From contig CAZRNR010000051.1 of NCBI GenBank assembly GCA_964601505.1, forward strand, positions 1 through 14,984: DNA of 14,984 bases, written 5' to 3'. Under the pieces are notes generated by a model. The model ran no database searches. It was not told the DNA's origin and was given only the letters and a program-made list of their open reading frames with translations. The stretch comes from DRWZ01 sp964601505 (GTDB lineage Bacteria > Calescibacteriota > Calescibacteriia > Calescibacteriales > Calescibacteriaceae). Made by a program: the position numbers and the translations under genes. Position 1 is the first letter of the stretch. Each line of letters begins with the position of its first letter. Shown here in pieces: positions 14,777-14,984 of the stretch.

Positions 14777-14984
14777 ATGAAGAGGAAGCTACCAATAGGG
14801 ATACAGAGTTTTGAGAAGGTAAGACAAGATAATTTTTACTATGTAGATAAGACATCCTTTGTAAGGAAACTTGTGGATGAGGGAGGAGGATACTATTTTC
14901 TATCAAGACCAAGAAGGTTTGGGAAGTCTTTGTTTCTGGATACACTAAAGCAAGCTTTTTTGGGGAAAAAAGAACTCTTTGAAG
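14777..14984 (+). CDS. AAA-ATPase-like / PD-(D/E)XK nuclease family protein, N-terminal fragment
   Basis: The first 69 residues are present and the gene continues past the right edge. The family start is clear: KLPIGIQSFEKVRQDNFYYV (4-23), then DKTSFVRKL (24-32) and a variant Walker A region FLSRPRRFGKSLFLDTL (42-58), in which the RPRRFGKS wording replaces GxxxxGK[ST]. Proteins of this type (AAA-ATPase-like domain, usually with a C-terminal PD-(D/E)XK nuclease-like domain, about 500-580 residues in full) occur in multiple copies in many low-GC and anaerobic genomes. Their function is not established; mobile-element or defence roles have been suggested from the nuclease fold. Whether the nuclease half is present here cannot be seen. 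Confidence 0.9.
   Translation, partial: MKRKLPIGIQSFEKVRQDNFYYVDKTSFVRKLVDEGGGYYFLSRPRRFGKSLFLDTLKQAFLGKKELFE

Noticed and set aside
1..14984. CRISPR array, tRNA/rRNA genes, insertion-sequence ends, prophage genes
   Set aside because: I looked for regularly spaced repeats, cloverleaf sequence, transposase motifs and terminal inverted repeats and saw none.

Overview
This is an AT-rich window from a diderm bacterium. It encodes several secreted proteins, a lipoprotein, two predicted outer-membrane beta-barrels and a penicillin-binding protein 2. Arginine is written mostly as AGA/AGG, genes are tightly packed, and two convergent gene pairs overlap at their 3' ends. Respiratory complex I (nuoH) and an electron-transfer flavoprotein point to a respiring organism that oxidises acyl-CoA-type substrates. 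The gene mix would suit a deep-branching, possibly thermophilic uncultivated lineage (Calescamantes-like is one guess), but nothing here fixes the taxonomy.

Layout. Bases 1-480 hold one doubtful short ORF and about 280 bp with no gene. nuoH (minus) stands alone and is divergent from a large plus-strand gene at 1568-4186, which joins a peptidase-like domain lacking its zinc motif, TolB-like beta-propeller repeats and an outer-membrane barrel. That gene overlaps the end of mrdA (PBP2, minus) by 53 bp. mrdA is divergent from a UDP-sugar pyrophosphorylase gene (6000-7634). Next come a cysteine-containing lipoprotein (7676-9199) and a PorV/TraF-like barrel protein (9220-10308), probably cotranscribed. 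The barrel gene runs 25 bp into the end of a four-gene minus-strand operon read right to left: etfB, etfA, a MaoC-type hydratase, and a secreted protein made of two alpha/beta-hydrolase-like domains. After a 413-bp intergenic region with promoter-like and hairpin elements, a plus-strand gene of the AAA-ATPase-like/PD-(D/E)XK family begins and runs off the right edge.

How the genes fit together. Three themes recur: the cell envelope (PBP2, UDP-sugar synthesis, two barrels, a lipoprotein), electron transport (NuoH, ETF), and CoA-ester metabolism (ETF with the MaoC hydratase). ETF takes electrons from acyl-CoA or related dehydrogenases. The MaoC protein would hydrate an enoyl-CoA-type intermediate. 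The exported hydrolase at the end of that operon could release or process an ester substrate outside the cytoplasm, but that link rests only on operon position.

The most notable observations are the apparent internal duplication of the exported alpha/beta-hydrolase, the three-part gene at 1568 with its zinc motif missing, a single nuoH outside any visible nuo cluster, and several transcription-unit-leading genes that lack Shine-Dalgarno sequences, three of them with a -10-like box just before the ATG.
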